64,000 nt of DNA, from positions 1-64,000 of IMG/VR virus record IMGVR_UViG_3300037189_023790. The stretch is one strand, 5' to 3'. The notes under the pieces are model-generated. The model saw only the letters and a list, made by a program, of their open reading frames with translations. It made no database searches and was not told the DNA's origin. Numbering within the stretch: the first letter of the stretch is position 1; each line of letters starts with the position of its first letter. The DNA is from a virus. Positions 25,315 through 34,839 of this stretch are shown here, piece by piece. A program made the translations under genes and the position numbers.

Positions 25315-25693
25315 AACAGTTTTAATCAAACTACTTTTAAAAGATAAAGCAAAAAAAGATAGTTTATTAGCTGAAGCTGATTTACTTATAAGTAAACAGG
25401 ATAGTCTTATTCTACAAATGGATAGTGTAGCAAAAATACAATTTCAAAGAATAGAAAATTTAAAAGCTTCTTCTAATGTTATAGCTAATCTTCTTTCTAT
25501 ATCTAATACTTCTAATGAAATACTACAAGAAGCTTACAATAAAAGTAACGCAAGAGCTTTACAATTAGAAGATGATATAAAAAAAAAGAATAAAAAGATT
25601 ATAGTTAAAAATAAAATAACAAAAGTGTTGGGAATAATAAGCGGTGTTAGTGTTCCTCTTTTAATTTATATTGTTATAAATGCTCTCAAATAG
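25232..25693 (+). CDS. signal-peptide protein with C-terminal membrane helix, spanin partner candidate, 153 aa
   Basis: Starts inside the preceding gene (83-base overlap, other frame). Residues 1-22 form a signal peptide (K-L-L-L-L-L-L-L-W-I-P-L-L-G), then a helical periplasmic domain, then a C-terminal transmembrane helix (V-S-V-P-L-L-I-Y-I-V-I). There is no lipobox Cys, so it is not a classic o-spanin. It may be a unimolecular-type spanin or a different lysis protein. Confidence 0.5.
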   Translation: MLKKLNIKLLLLLLLWIPLLGYTQKVDKTVLIKLLLKDKAKKDSLLAEADLLISKQDSLILQMDSVAKIQFQRIENLKASSNVIANLLSISNTSNEILQEAYNKSNARALQLEDDIKKKNKKIIVKNKITKVLGIISGVSVPLLIYIVINALK

Positions 25694-26348
25694 ACATATA
25701 ATCAGTCAGGTAAGAAATAAACTTGGTGGGAATAGATTAGACGATAGAATAAGTAATCACACAATTCTTACAACGTTATTGAATTTCGCTGCACTTCTTA
25801 TAAGAAGAGATAGTGAGAGTAGAAAACTGTTTTCAAACTCTACAATGATTGTACTTCCTGATTGTATTGAATTAGAAGAAATTGATAGTAGTTGTAATTG
25901 CTTAGGAATTGTTGTTCCTAAATGCAGAATATTAAAAAAGAGTGTTAATAAACTTCCTGATTTTTTCATCTCTAATTTTTCCCTTCCCTTAATACAAGTG
26001 ACTAGTGTTGATGAATCCACACAATTTCATCCGACTACAAGTTATGTATATTCTCAAAGTTTAAACCGAGAGTTTGTAAAAAGAGCTAATAAATATTTTT
26101 GGATAGAAGATGGGTATTTAGTAATTGCAAATGAAGATATTGAAGCTGTAAAAGTGAAAGGATATTTTAAAAATTATACAACTCCAGTAAAAAGAAGTTC
26201 GACATGCAAAACTTACTTAGATGGAATGTGGAATGTTCCTGATTATCTTACTGCTGACATATTAAAACTTTCCACCGAAGATTTATTTGTGGAAAGAAAA
26301 ATTCCTAAAGATGAAAACAGTAATTTAAATAGTAATAGCAAACAATGA
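25680..26348 (+). CDS. ring/tail-barrel protein, 222 aa
   Basis: First of three overlapping genes directly before the muzzle gene, the place of crAss-like ring proteins that stack under the portal. The N-terminal helical part (N-K-L-G-G-N-R-L-D-D-R-I-S-N-H) and a beta-rich centre match the general ring layout; a Ser/Asn tail is disordered. The family is inferred from gene order and resemblance. Overlap with the next gene is 4 bases. Confidence 0.6.
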   Translation: MLSNRHIISQVRNKLGGNRLDDRISNHTILTTLLNFAALLIRRDSESRKLFSNSTMIVLPDCIELEEIDSSCNCLGIVVPKCRILKKSVNKLPDFFISNFSLPLIQVTSVDESTQFHPTTSYVYSQSLNREFVKRANKYFWIEDGYLVIANEDIEAVKVKGYFKNYTTPVKRSSTCKTYLDGMWNVPDYLTADILKLSTEDLFVERKIPKDENSNLNSNSKQ

Positions 26349-26782
26349 AAATATATAGGTCTATAAATAAAGATTTTTATAAAAGAAGTGGGTTAGCAAA
26401 TAAGTTAGATTATAAAGCATTTAAAGAAATATTAATTAAATGCAACAAATTAATTGCTGAAGAAATTTTAGAAAATGAATCTGGATTTACCCTTCCTTTT
26501 AATTTAGGAAAGTTAATTATATTAAAATCTCTACCTAGAGTATGTCAAGTGTATTCAGCAACTAATCCTAATAAACAAGCTGTAAAAGTTTTCAACTTAC
26601 ATTCTTATGGATGGGTATATGGAATAAAGCATAAAGAAAGAAGTTTTCTCAAATATCCTTATTTACATAAATTCAAAGCAAACAGAGATACACTAAAAAA
26701 GCCTCTTTATAATAAGATTATGGAAGGAGAAGCTAATTTTCTGGAAACAAAGAAATATCACGATTATTATACAATTGAATAA
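26345..26782 (+). CDS. small ring/tail-barrel protein, 145 aa
   Basis: Second of the ring trio. Basic, alpha/beta, with L-I-I-L-K-S-L-P near the middle and an aromatic C-terminal half. No enzyme motif. Its stop overlaps the next start by one base (TAATG), so the three ring genes are likely translated together in fixed ratio. Confidence 0.6.
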   Translation: MKIYRSINKDFYKRSGLANKLDYKAFKEILIKCNKLIAEEILENESGFTLPFNLGKLIILKSLPRVCQVYSATNPNKQAVKVFNLHSYGWVYGIKHKERSFLKYPYLHKFKANRDTLKKPLYNKIMEGEANFLETKKYHDYYTIE

Positions 26783-27693
26783 TGAATTTTACATCAAGCG
26801 ATAAAGTGTATGCAAAGGTAAACTCTTTGCTTTTTTCTTATGGTAATGCAGGACTCTTGGATGAAGGAGATTATTATGATTGGACTAAAAACGTATTAGT
26901 AAGATTAAATATTCCTTCTTTTACAGAAAAAGAAATTATCCTTGAAGTAAGAAACAACAAAGCAATTGTTCCTGATGATTTTTATATGCTCTGGAGTTTA
27001 TGGAGATGCAGTAGGTGTAACTCAACTTCTAATACAGAAGGAAGAAAAGAATTGCAATCAAGTTACAGCTTCTATCAGCATGACATTACTTATCATAAAG
27101 GTGTAGTAGATTGTAAAACAGTTATTACTCCTACAGAAGAAAATATAGTGAGGAGAAATGTTTATTTTCAAGATAACACTTTAAATTATGAAGATGATTG
27201 GTGTGATGTACAATTGATGAGTGCAAGAAATGTAAATAAAGAACTCCTTTCAAAAGATTGTCCAAATTTATATTCTAAACACGAAAATCACTTTTCTTTA
27301 AAAAATGATGAAATATATTGTAATTTTAAAGAAGGAAATATTTTGTTACAATATTATGCTTTAGAAAAAGATGAAGATGGTCTTCCTATGGTTCCTATAA
27401 TTCCTCACGTAGAGGATGCTGTGGAAACTTACATCATCTACAGAGTGATGCAAAAAATGTGGTATAACAATGTAGGAGATGTAGAAAGAATTTATAGAGA
27501 TGCTGAAGGAAATTATTTAAAAAGATTTAGAGAAGCTTCTGATTATGTAAATCTCCCTACTTATGCTTCTATGATAAAAATGGCTTATAAAACACATAGA
27601 AAATACAGTAAATTTCTCCTACCTGAATCAAGACCTGTTCATGGTATAGGATGGTTTTATCCTGTACAAAGAAGATATAATAAGATACAATGA
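26782..27693 (+). CDS. ring/tail-barrel protein, 303 aa
   Basis: Third of the trio. An N-terminal helical domain (to ~60), an inserted beta region with C-S-R-C (residue ~75), then a C-terminal helical section containing E-D-A-V-E-T-Y-I-I-Y-R-V-M and E-R-I-Y-R-D-A, typical of neck/gatekeeper proteins. It overlaps the muzzle start by 4 bases, in keeping with joint assembly. Confidence 0.65.
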   Translation: MNFTSSDKVYAKVNSLLFSYGNAGLLDEGDYYDWTKNVLVRLNIPSFTEKEIILEVRNNKAIVPDDFYMLWSLWRCSRCNSTSNTEGRKELQSSYSFYQHDITYHKGVVDCKTVITPTEENIVRRNVYFQDNTLNYEDDWCDVQLMSARNVNKELLSKDCPNLYSKHENHFSLKNDEIYCNFKEGNILLQYYALEKDEDGLPMVPIIPHVEDAVETYIIYRVMQKMWYNNVGDVERIYRDAEGNYLKRFREASDYVNLPTYASMIKMAYKTHRKYSKFLLPESRPVHGIGWFYPVQRRYNKIQ

Positions 27694-30600
27694 CACCAGA
27701 ATTCTCTATACCAATCAAAGGATTAAATACTGATATGCACGAAATGAATAAGGAATCAAACACTTATTCTTTTTGTTTAAATGCTAATATAGAAGATTTT
27801 ACAGGAGAAAACTTTTTCATAGGAAATGATGGAAGTAATATTCTCACTGTTGTATTAAATGAGAAAGAGAATGTTATTGGTAAAAAACTTATTGTTGAAT
27901 TAAATAAAATTCTTTTATTTACAATAGAAGGAAATGTAAATAGAATAAGAGAAATTCTCCCGATTTCTTATACAGATTATTCTCAAAATCATAGTTTTGC
28001 AGATGTATATGTGGAAGACATCCCATTAGAACAAAAACCTTTAGTCCCAATAAGTAACACTGTTATTCTTACAGAAGGAGTTTTTGAGTGGAAAATTACC
28101 CATCCTGTTAAAATTGAATACAAGAGAACTGATTGTACTCTCAATTTGTATTTTAATGATAAGTTAAATCCTGATAGATATTTATATTTTGATATTACAA
28201 ATGACAAATTAAGTCTAAACGATAATTTTAAAATACAGCAAGGACTAGATGAGTGTTTAAATCCTCTCTACATTAATGAATTAGATGTAAGTAAAACTAA
28301 TTGGTATCCAACTCTAAGTGTTCCTACAAGCAAAATAAACGCTGTTAATGGAGGAAATTTAAAAGCTGGTGTATATCAAGTGTTGTTTGCTTATTCTACA
28401 AGTAAAGGAATAGCTCTTAGCAACTACCTATCTGCTTCCAACCCTTTTTCTATTAAGACAAAGATAACAACTGTTGCTACAGATTATCTTACAACAAAAG
28501 CCCTCAAAATTAAAATAGAAAAAGCAAATGCTAAATATCAATATTTAAATTTAGTGATAGCTGAAACTATTAGTGGATTTACTACATATAAATTAGCAGC
28601 AACACTTCCTACAAGTGTAAAAGAATACATCTACACAGGTAATGAAAAAACTATTATTTTAACAGAATCCGATGTATTTGCTCAATATCCTTATTACAAA
28701 TTTAGTGAAGACATTGCTATAGCAAACAACATTTTATTCAAATCAAATCTCACTGAATTTACTAAAATAAATATACAAAGAATTGCTAATAAATTATCTG
28801 GAAAACTAAAATGGGTGAGTGTTGCTTTAAAAGAAGGAGATTTTGCTATTCCTGAAATAGCTCAAAAATATAGAGCTTATTTGAGAGATGAAGTGTACCC
28901 TTTTGGAATACAGTTGATTTTTGATAGAGGAGAGTATACACCTACAGGAGTTATTCCTGCAAGAACTTCTACTTCATTTGATAATGCATATGTAATAAAT
29001 ACCCCTAATATACAGGATATAGTAGAAGATGGAGAAAATTGCAACATTACTCAAAAGAAAAGATGGCAAGTATATAACACAGCTTCAAAAACCATCACCC
29101 ACCCTTTAATTTATGACGAGTGTAATCCCTCTATTTATGAAGAAGGTGAATTTGCTTATTGGGAATCTACTGATTTATATCCAAACAATCCTGAAATATG
29201 GGGAGAACTTTGTGGTAAACCAATTAGACATCATAAATTTCCTGATGCATTAATCACTAATTTTCACAATGGAAACACAGATGTTTCTGTAGGGTTTGAT
29301 GAAAAGAATTTTATTTTTCCTTTAGGTGTAAAGCTTGATGTTAATATAAACAGCATATTAGATGAAGCTTTAACAGAAGGATTGATAGATGAAGAAACAC
29401 GTAATTCTATTATAGGGTGGAGAATTGTAAGAGGAAACCGATTTGGAAATGAAAGTGTGGAAGCAAAAGGACTTCTTTATAATACATTTGATTTTCAAGA
29501 TGAAAAAGAAACATACACTTATCCCAACTACCCCTTTAATGATTTAAGAAGAGATAACTTCTTAATGAAAAGAAAAGCTGATGCTCAAACAGTATTTGAT
29601 TTACTATTTAATCCTGATAATGTATTTCAAAAATACACTCCTAATAGAAAATACACATTTCATTCTCCTGAAACATCTTTTAACTCTCCTTCATTAGGAA
29701 ACATTCTTAAATTAGAATCAGAAGAATACGGAACAGCTAAAGGATTTTTTAATCAATGTGAAGACCAAGCAGAGTATAAACTTTTATCTCAAGCTCATTA
29801 CAACCTTGCTATCATCTTAGGTACAATCTTAGGAGAAGCTGTAGAGTTTGATGATGGAAGTGGTCAAGCTTCTAATATGGGACAGGGAATAGGTGGTATA
29901 GTGGGGGGTGCTATAGGAACTGCTATTGCTCCGGGAATTGGTACATCTATAGGAAGTGGATTAGGAGGAATATTAGGAGGACTTGTTGGAGGAGCTATTT
30001 CTAAAAATAACGACTTGGAAGATTTTTGGAGAGCAAATGTAATTCTTTCTCAATGTGAAAAAATTCTTCAATTATTTACACTTCTCGCTAAAGGGAAGAA
30101 CTATGCTTGGCAATATCAGGCTGTAGGTAAATACAGTAATTCTAAAGTGGTTCCTAATAACGGAAATAAACAAAGAGAGATTCTTACATCAGGGTATTTA
30201 ACTCCTTCTAAACAAACTATTTCCTCAACAAATACAACGACATTCTTTAATAATCAAGATAGAGAATCAAGTGTTTATTTAGAATTAAAACAAGATGTTT
30301 CTATTACATCTGTTCAGGACACCTCTCGTTTCACTGTAAGAACTTCCTCTAAAGGATGTAGTCTCCAAGCTAATGAAGAAGTAGTTTCTACTGTAAGCTC
30401 TTATTATGGAGCTATAAAAAGAAATATTCTAAATCAATATGGTAATGTATTCTCAATTCAATGGTTTCCTACATCTGATGAGATTGCGTCACTAAATAGC
30501 AATATCATTACATTTGGAGGAGATACATTTATTGGAAGAATGAGCTTGAAGAGAAAACATTCTTTCTTCTCTCGTACAGCTTTTAAATTAGCTGATGGTA

Positions 30601-32672
30601 CAGAAATATTTTATGAAGATTATCCAAACATAGCACATCCTACATTCTTTTTTAATACAAGATGGAACGATGATAGTTTGGTAAACTTTACAAATGTTGA
30701 TGATAATCCATTGATGAAGATGGTGATAAATGCTTTATATACTGGAGAAGTTCCTGATAATATAATTAACAATGTTGTAAATGTTCCAAGAGATGAACCC
30801 AATCCTTTATTGTTATTAATTCCTGCAATTGGTATTCCTTTATTTACTTATAAAAAATGGTTACAACCTAATGTACAATTAGCAGCATACTTAGCAGATA
30901 TTGGAGGATTCTTTAGGGGTAGCTTACTTTCTCCTTATAATTTTATAAGACCTCCAAGATATTTATTAGATTGTTTTGGAGATAGTTTTGGTAATTTACT
31001 TCCCGGAAGTAATTCTACATGGTTTAATCTATCCCCTGTAGATGGGAAAATGTATTTATATTCTTATGGTATTCCTTATTTCTTATGTGAATCTTCTGTT
31101 AATTTAGATTTAAGACATCAAGAAGATGATTTACAAAAAGCATTCTATCCTGCTCAATCTAATCTAAATACATGGTTACAGGAAAAATATGTATCTTCAA
31201 AAGAGAATAATTATTATAGTTATAATAGAGATTACTCAAAGCAGAATAAGGAGCAGCTAATTGGTATTAACGACATTAACTTTTCTCCTTATGAAGATTG
31301 TAAAATAGAAAGACCTAACAGAGTTATATTTTCTCAACAAGGAGCAGAAATAGAAGATAATGATTTAAAAGATAGTTACTTAAATTTTAAAGCTTTAGAT
31401 TATTTTGATTTTGGATTAAAAAATGGAAAATTAATTGCAATTAATGCAATTGAAAATGAAAAAATACTTGTAAGATTTGAAAATGGCAGTAAATTATTTA
31501 GTGCTTATCAAACTATAAATACAGATGTAAACACTATTGCAATATCTAATGGAGATTTATTTAAATCAAGACCAATGGATTATGCAATAACAGATTTAGG
31601 ATATTTGGGAACACAACATGAAGCTTTTGTTTCTACACCATTTGGACATGTTTCAGTAGATGCTAAAAGAGGACAGGTGTTTCAATTCAATATGAATGGT
31701 ACATCTCCAAGTGAAATCTCTAATAAAGGAAGGAAAAATTGGTTTAAACAAAATCTACCATTTACAATTAGTAAATATATAGAAGGTGTTCCTACAGATA
31801 ACTCCTATCTAGGAATTGGAATATTATTGCATTACGATAGTAGGTTTAACAGATTGTTTCTTACTAAACTAGATTACCAACCTCTAAACTCTTTAATAAG
31901 ATATTCAAGTGGTAAATTTTATGTAGAAAATGTAGAAGTGTATTTACAAGATAAAGAATATTTCTGCAATAAATCATGGACTACAAGTTATAATTTCTAT
32001 ACACAAAGTTGGGTAAGTATGCACTCTTTTACACCAAACTTCTATATAGCAAATCAAAACTGGTGGATGAGTGGATTAAATGGAAATGGAATGGGAGCTT
32101 CAAGTGTGTGGACTCACAATCTTACCAACAAATCTTATCAGGTGTATTATGGAAAACTGCATCCATTTATTGTAGATGTAAGAGCTTCTCCTTCTATTCA
32201 AAATAAAAAGGTAATTGCTGTGGAATATTATCTTGATGTAGTGAGGTTTCATAGAGAGTTTGATAAAACTTATGTAAAAGATAAAGGGTTTAATAAAGCT
32301 GTAGTAAGTAATCGTTACCAAACTACAGGGTTGTTATTTCTAAAACCCAACGATAAAACTCTATTACATCAATTCTTAGAATACCCCAAACCCACTTTAA
32401 AAGGAACAGAGATTCTTGTTAATAAATATAAGAATGGTTATCAGTTTAATGATATACTTAATAAAGCTAAGAATGATGAGAATAATCTACCAATTTGGAT
32501 TAGTTCCTGTAATAATGTAGAGAAATTCGTAAATTTAGCTGCTGTAAACACATTAGATAATAAAATAAGTAACAAATATATTGAAGGACAGGAATTAGAA
32601 GTGAGACTTATTAATGATGAAGTTTCAAATAAAAAGATTATATTTAAAGGATTAAAAATAGAAACAACATGA
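27690..32672 (+). CDS. muzzle / stabilisation protein of the crAss-like tail, 1660 aa
   Basis: Terminal part of the tail barrel that holds the packaged cargo and opens on infection. The N-terminus shows the crAss-like signature G-L-N-T-D-M-H-x-M followed by an N-A-N-I and G-N-D-G segment. Residues ~732-771 are an extended Gly-zipper (G-I-G-G-I-V-G-G-A-I-G repeats), hydrophobic enough to enter a membrane. The remainder is beta-rich. Size and position right after the ring genes agree with the family. Confidence 0.8.
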   Translation: MTPEFSIPIKGLNTDMHEMNKESNTYSFCLNANIEDFTGENFFIGNDGSNILTVVLNEKENVIGKKLIVELNKILLFTIEGNVNRIREILPISYTDYSQNHSFADVYVEDIPLEQKPLVPISNTVILTEGVFEWKITHPVKIEYKRTDCTLNLYFNDKLNPDRYLYFDITNDKLSLNDNFKIQQGLDECLNPLYINELDVSKTNWYPTLSVPTSKINAVNGGNLKAGVYQVLFAYSTSKGIALSNYLSASNPFSIKTKITTVATDYLTTKALKIKIEKANAKYQYLNLVIAETISGFTTYKLAATLPTSVKEYIYTGNEKTIILTESDVFAQYPYYKFSEDIAIANNILFKSNLTEFTKINIQRIANKLSGKLKWVSVALKEGDFAIPEIAQKYRAYLRDEVYPFGIQLIFDRGEYTPTGVIPARTSTSFDNAYVINTPNIQDIVEDGENCNITQKKRWQVYNTASKTITHPLIYDECNPSIYEEGEFAYWESTDLYPNNPEIWGELCGKPIRHHKFPDALITNFHNGNTDVSVGFDEKNFIFPLGVKLDVNINSILDEALTEGLIDEETRNSIIGWRIVRGNRFGNESVEAKGLLYNTFDFQDEKETYTYPNYPFNDLRRDNFLMKRKADAQTVFDLLFNPDNVFQKYTPNRKYTFHSPETSFNSPSLGNILKLESEEYGTAKGFFNQCEDQAEYKLLSQAHYNLAIILGTILGEAVEFDDGSGQASNMGQGIGGIVGGAIGTAIAPGIGTSIGSGLGGILGGLVGGAISKNNDLEDFWRANVILSQCEKILQLFTLLAKGKNYAWQYQAVGKYSNSKVVPNNGNKQREILTSGYLTPSKQTISSTNTTTFFNNQDRESSVYLELKQDVSITSVQDTSRFTVRTSSKGCSLQANEEVVSTVSSYYGAIKRNILNQYGNVFSIQWFPTSDEIASLNSNIITFGGDTFIGRMSLKRKHSFFSRTAFKLADGTEIFYEDYPNIAHPTFFFNTRWNDDSLVNFTNVDDNPLMKMVINALYTGEVPDNIINNVVNVPRDEPNPLLLLIPAIGIPLFTYKKWLQPNVQLAAYLADIGGFFRGSLLSPYNFIRPPRYLLDCFGDSFGNLLPGSNSTWFNLSPVDGKMYLYSYGIPYFLCESSVNLDLRHQEDDLQKAFYPAQSNLNTWLQEKYVSSKENNYYSYNRDYSKQNKEQLIGINDINFSPYEDCKIERPNRVIFSQQGAEIEDNDLKDSYLNFKALDYFDFGLKNGKLIAINAIENEKILVRFENGSKLFSAYQTINTDVNTIAISNGDLFKSRPMDYAITDLGYLGTQHEAFVSTPFGHVSVDAKRGQVFQFNMNGTSPSEISNKGRKNWFKQNLPFTISKYIEGVPTDNSYLGIGILLHYDSRFNRLFLTKLDYQPLNSLIRYSSGKFYVENVEVYLQDKEYFCNKSWTTSYNFYTQSWVSMHSFTPNFYIANQNWWMSGLNGNGMGASSVWTHNLTNKSYQVYYGKLHPFIVDVRASPSIQNKKVIAVEYYLDVVRFHREFDKTYVKDKGFNKAVVSNRYQTTGLLFLKPNDKTLLHQFLEYPKPTLKGTEILVNKYKNGYQFNDILNKAKNDENNLPIWISSCNNVEKFVNLAAVNTLDNKISNKYIEGQELEVRLINDEVSNKKIIFKGLKIETT

Positions 32673-34195
32673 GTTTTTGGGATGAATTAGAAAATGAAGA
32701 AGATGCAGATTGGGAGGATGATGGATGGGATGATTCTCTTGATATAGCTATGGAAGAACCAGAGGAAGATTTTGGTTTTAATTCAGATGAAGAAGAAGAA
32801 ATAGAAGATTCTTCCTATATTTCTGCACCTACATATCAAGGAGGAAATTCTTTCACAGATGATATTGTAAGAAAAGAATCAGGAGGTAATTATAAAGCTA
32901 CAAATCCTAATTCTTCTGCTGCTGGTAAATATCAATTTCTTTGGGATACTTGGGGAAAAGAAATAAAAAATGTTACAGGTGTTTCTTCTAAACAGGAGTT
33001 TTTAAACAATCCTCAAGCTCAGGATGCTTTCTATAATGATTATTATGTTCCAAACAAAATGCTTCCTGCTGTTGATAGAATCAAAAGAAAAACAGGAACA
33101 AATATGTCTAATGAACAACTTGCAAAACTTTATCACTTTAGAGGAGAACAAGGAGCGTTAGATTATTTATCAGGTAAATTGAAAGATAAACCTGAAGAAT
33201 ATAATTCTAGTATTTCTGATTATATAAAACAATATGGAGGTTCTACTTATGTAAACAAAGAACAGAAAATACCTTTTATAGAACCTTCTAAAAGTACAAC
33301 AATCCAAAAGGATTTACTAAAAGCAACTACTCCGGGATGGGAAATTAATAATTTTGAAGATTATAAATATCTTACTCCAACACATCAGGAAGAGATTAAA
33401 AATAAAATAAGTGCTAAAAATACAATGTATGATTTAGCAGGACATCCTAATATTGGATTTTTAGGAGAAGAAAGTGAAAGTCTTGTTAGTAAATTAGAAA
33501 AACCCTTTATGGGAAAAGGAAGAGCTAATTATGATTTACTTACTAATACTATTAATGTAAAACCCAATTCAGGATTTTTTCCTGAAATAGCACATACAGT
33601 AGATGGAAATGTAAATTATAGTGGAGCAGGAATATTCTCTGATATTATAAGACCTTTTAGTGATATTTATAATGATGGATATAGTTATGAATATGGAACT
33701 CACAAAATTGTAGAACCTGAGTTAAGAAAAACTTATAAATGGATTTCTGAAGGAGGAGCTAAAGCTAATAATGAAGCTTTAAGACCTTATGCAAAAAAAC
33801 AGTTTGGAGGAGGACAATCATATAATCCTCAATATTATAATGAAAAAGGTGAATTAAAACGAAATCAAGGAAGTTTATTAGGAGAGGATTTACAATTTCA
33901 AAATTATACGAATTATGAACCCCCTGTTTCTATTCCAAATAATGATGAAAATAATCAACTATATGATTTTGGATTTGTAGAAAAAATTCCCGATATTTAC
34001 AACAATGTTTCCAGTTGGATGAAAAATAAAGGTAGTAGAGTAGCTCAGGGAGTAAGTGGGTTTTTAGATACTACCAATGATTATCTCTCTGATATTGAAA
34101 CCACAAAGAAATACAGGAAAATGTCTGAATATATGAATCAAAGCAGATACTTTCCAATTAATCAAACTGTAAACAACGTTCCAATTTTTACATAA
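32669..34195 (+). CDS. virion protein with lytic transglycosylase-like and degenerate zincin-like modules, 508 aa
   Basis: Acidic N-terminal tail (residues 1-50, mostly Asp/Glu). A lysozyme/transglycosylase-like domain (60-188) follows with K-E-S-G-G-N-Y (E70 as catalytic acid) and S-A-A-G-K-Y-Q-F; it is framed by Y-Q-G-G (56-59) and Q-Y-G-G (188-191). A second module (~220-376) has F-P-E-I-A-H (304-309), an HExxH with the first His replaced by Pro, and ends at K-Q-F-G-G (377-381). It probably opens the peptidoglycan for DNA entry. It overlaps the muzzle gene by 4 bases. Confidence 0.7.
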   Translation: MSFWDELENEEDADWEDDGWDDSLDIAMEEPEEDFGFNSDEEEEIEDSSYISAPTYQGGNSFTDDIVRKESGGNYKATNPNSSAAGKYQFLWDTWGKEIKNVTGVSSKQEFLNNPQAQDAFYNDYYVPNKMLPAVDRIKRKTGTNMSNEQLAKLYHFRGEQGALDYLSGKLKDKPEEYNSSISDYIKQYGGSTYVNKEQKIPFIEPSKSTTIQKDLLKATTPGWEINNFEDYKYLTPTHQEEIKNKISAKNTMYDLAGHPNIGFLGEESESLVSKLEKPFMGKGRANYDLLTNTINVKPNSGFFPEIAHTVDGNVNYSGAGIFSDIIRPFSDIYNDGYSYEYGTHKIVEPELRKTYKWISEGGAKANNEALRPYAKKQFGGGQSYNPQYYNEKGELKRNQGSLLGEDLQFQNYTNYEPPVSIPNNDENNQLYDFGFVEKIPDIYNNVSSWMKNKGSRVAQGVSGFLDTTNDYLSDIETTKKYRKMSEYMNQSRYFPINQTVNNVPIFT

Positions 34196-34196
34196 A

Positions 34197-34475
34197 ATGC
34201 AAGAAAATATTAATTTAAAAGAACCTACTGCGGAAATAGAATTTGATTTTATTGCTGAAGATTTGGAATATGATATGTTCACCAAAAAAGAAGAAAAGCT
34301 TCTTGCTAAAATGGGAGTGTTAAAAGACCTTCTTGCTGCTGGTGTAGCTATTCCTTTTCAGGAAGGAATTCAATACAATCCTATTATTGTAGATGATATG
34401 TATAGAAATCAACTACAGGATATGTTAATGGCTCTTACAAAAAACTTTTTAGGAAATGCAACTAAAACCAAGTAA
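34197..34475 (+). CDS. hypothetical acidic protein, 92 aa
   Basis: Unrecognised, acidic at the start and helical at the end, no motif. It overlaps the next gene by 20 bases. Together with the following gene it sits between two virion-protein modules and may encode a small assembly factor. Confidence 0.6.
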   Translation: MQENINLKEPTAEIEFDFIAEDLEYDMFTKKEEKLLAKMGVLKDLLAAGVAIPFQEGIQYNPIIVDDMYRNQLQDMLMALTKNFLGNATKTK

Positions 34476-34839
34476 ACAGTTGACAAGTGTAGAACTTATT
34501 TCTAAACTGTTTCATACAAGAACACAAGTTCATATATTTCATTTACAAACTAATTCTTACGCTGCTCACAAAGCTTTGGATGAATTCTATAATGGAGTAT
34601 TAGATTTTGCAGATAGTATAGCAGAAGCTCTGCAAGGAAAAGAAGGAATATTAAAAGGATATAAATCTGAACCTTTTATTGAAAATAATACCCCTATTCC
34701 TTTTTTGGAAGATTTAAAAAGGGTATTAGAAGCCTATAGAACTTCTCTTCCTACAAATTATGCAAACATAGATAATGAAGTGCAATCATTAATTACATTA
34801 GTAGATACAACAATATACAAACTAAAGTTTCTAAAATGA
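34456..34839 (+). CDS. Dps/ferritin-like helical protein (tentative), 127 aa
   Basis: All-helical sequence with H-I-F-H-L-Q-T-N-S-Y-A-A-H-K-A-L-D-E-F-Y and D-F-A-D-S-I-A-E-A, which resembles the first two helices of Dps-like four-helix bundles (His/Asp/Glu ligands), a small family also seen in crAss-like phages. Too few ligand residues can be placed with certainty, so iron binding is only a suggestion. It overlaps the endonuclease gene by 4 bases. Confidence 0.5.
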   Translation: MQLKPSKQLTSVELISKLFHTRTQVHIFHLQTNSYAAHKALDEFYNGVLDFADSIAEALQGKEGILKGYKSEPFIENNTPIPFLEDLKRVLEAYRTSLPTNYANIDNEVQSLITLVDTTIYKLKFLK

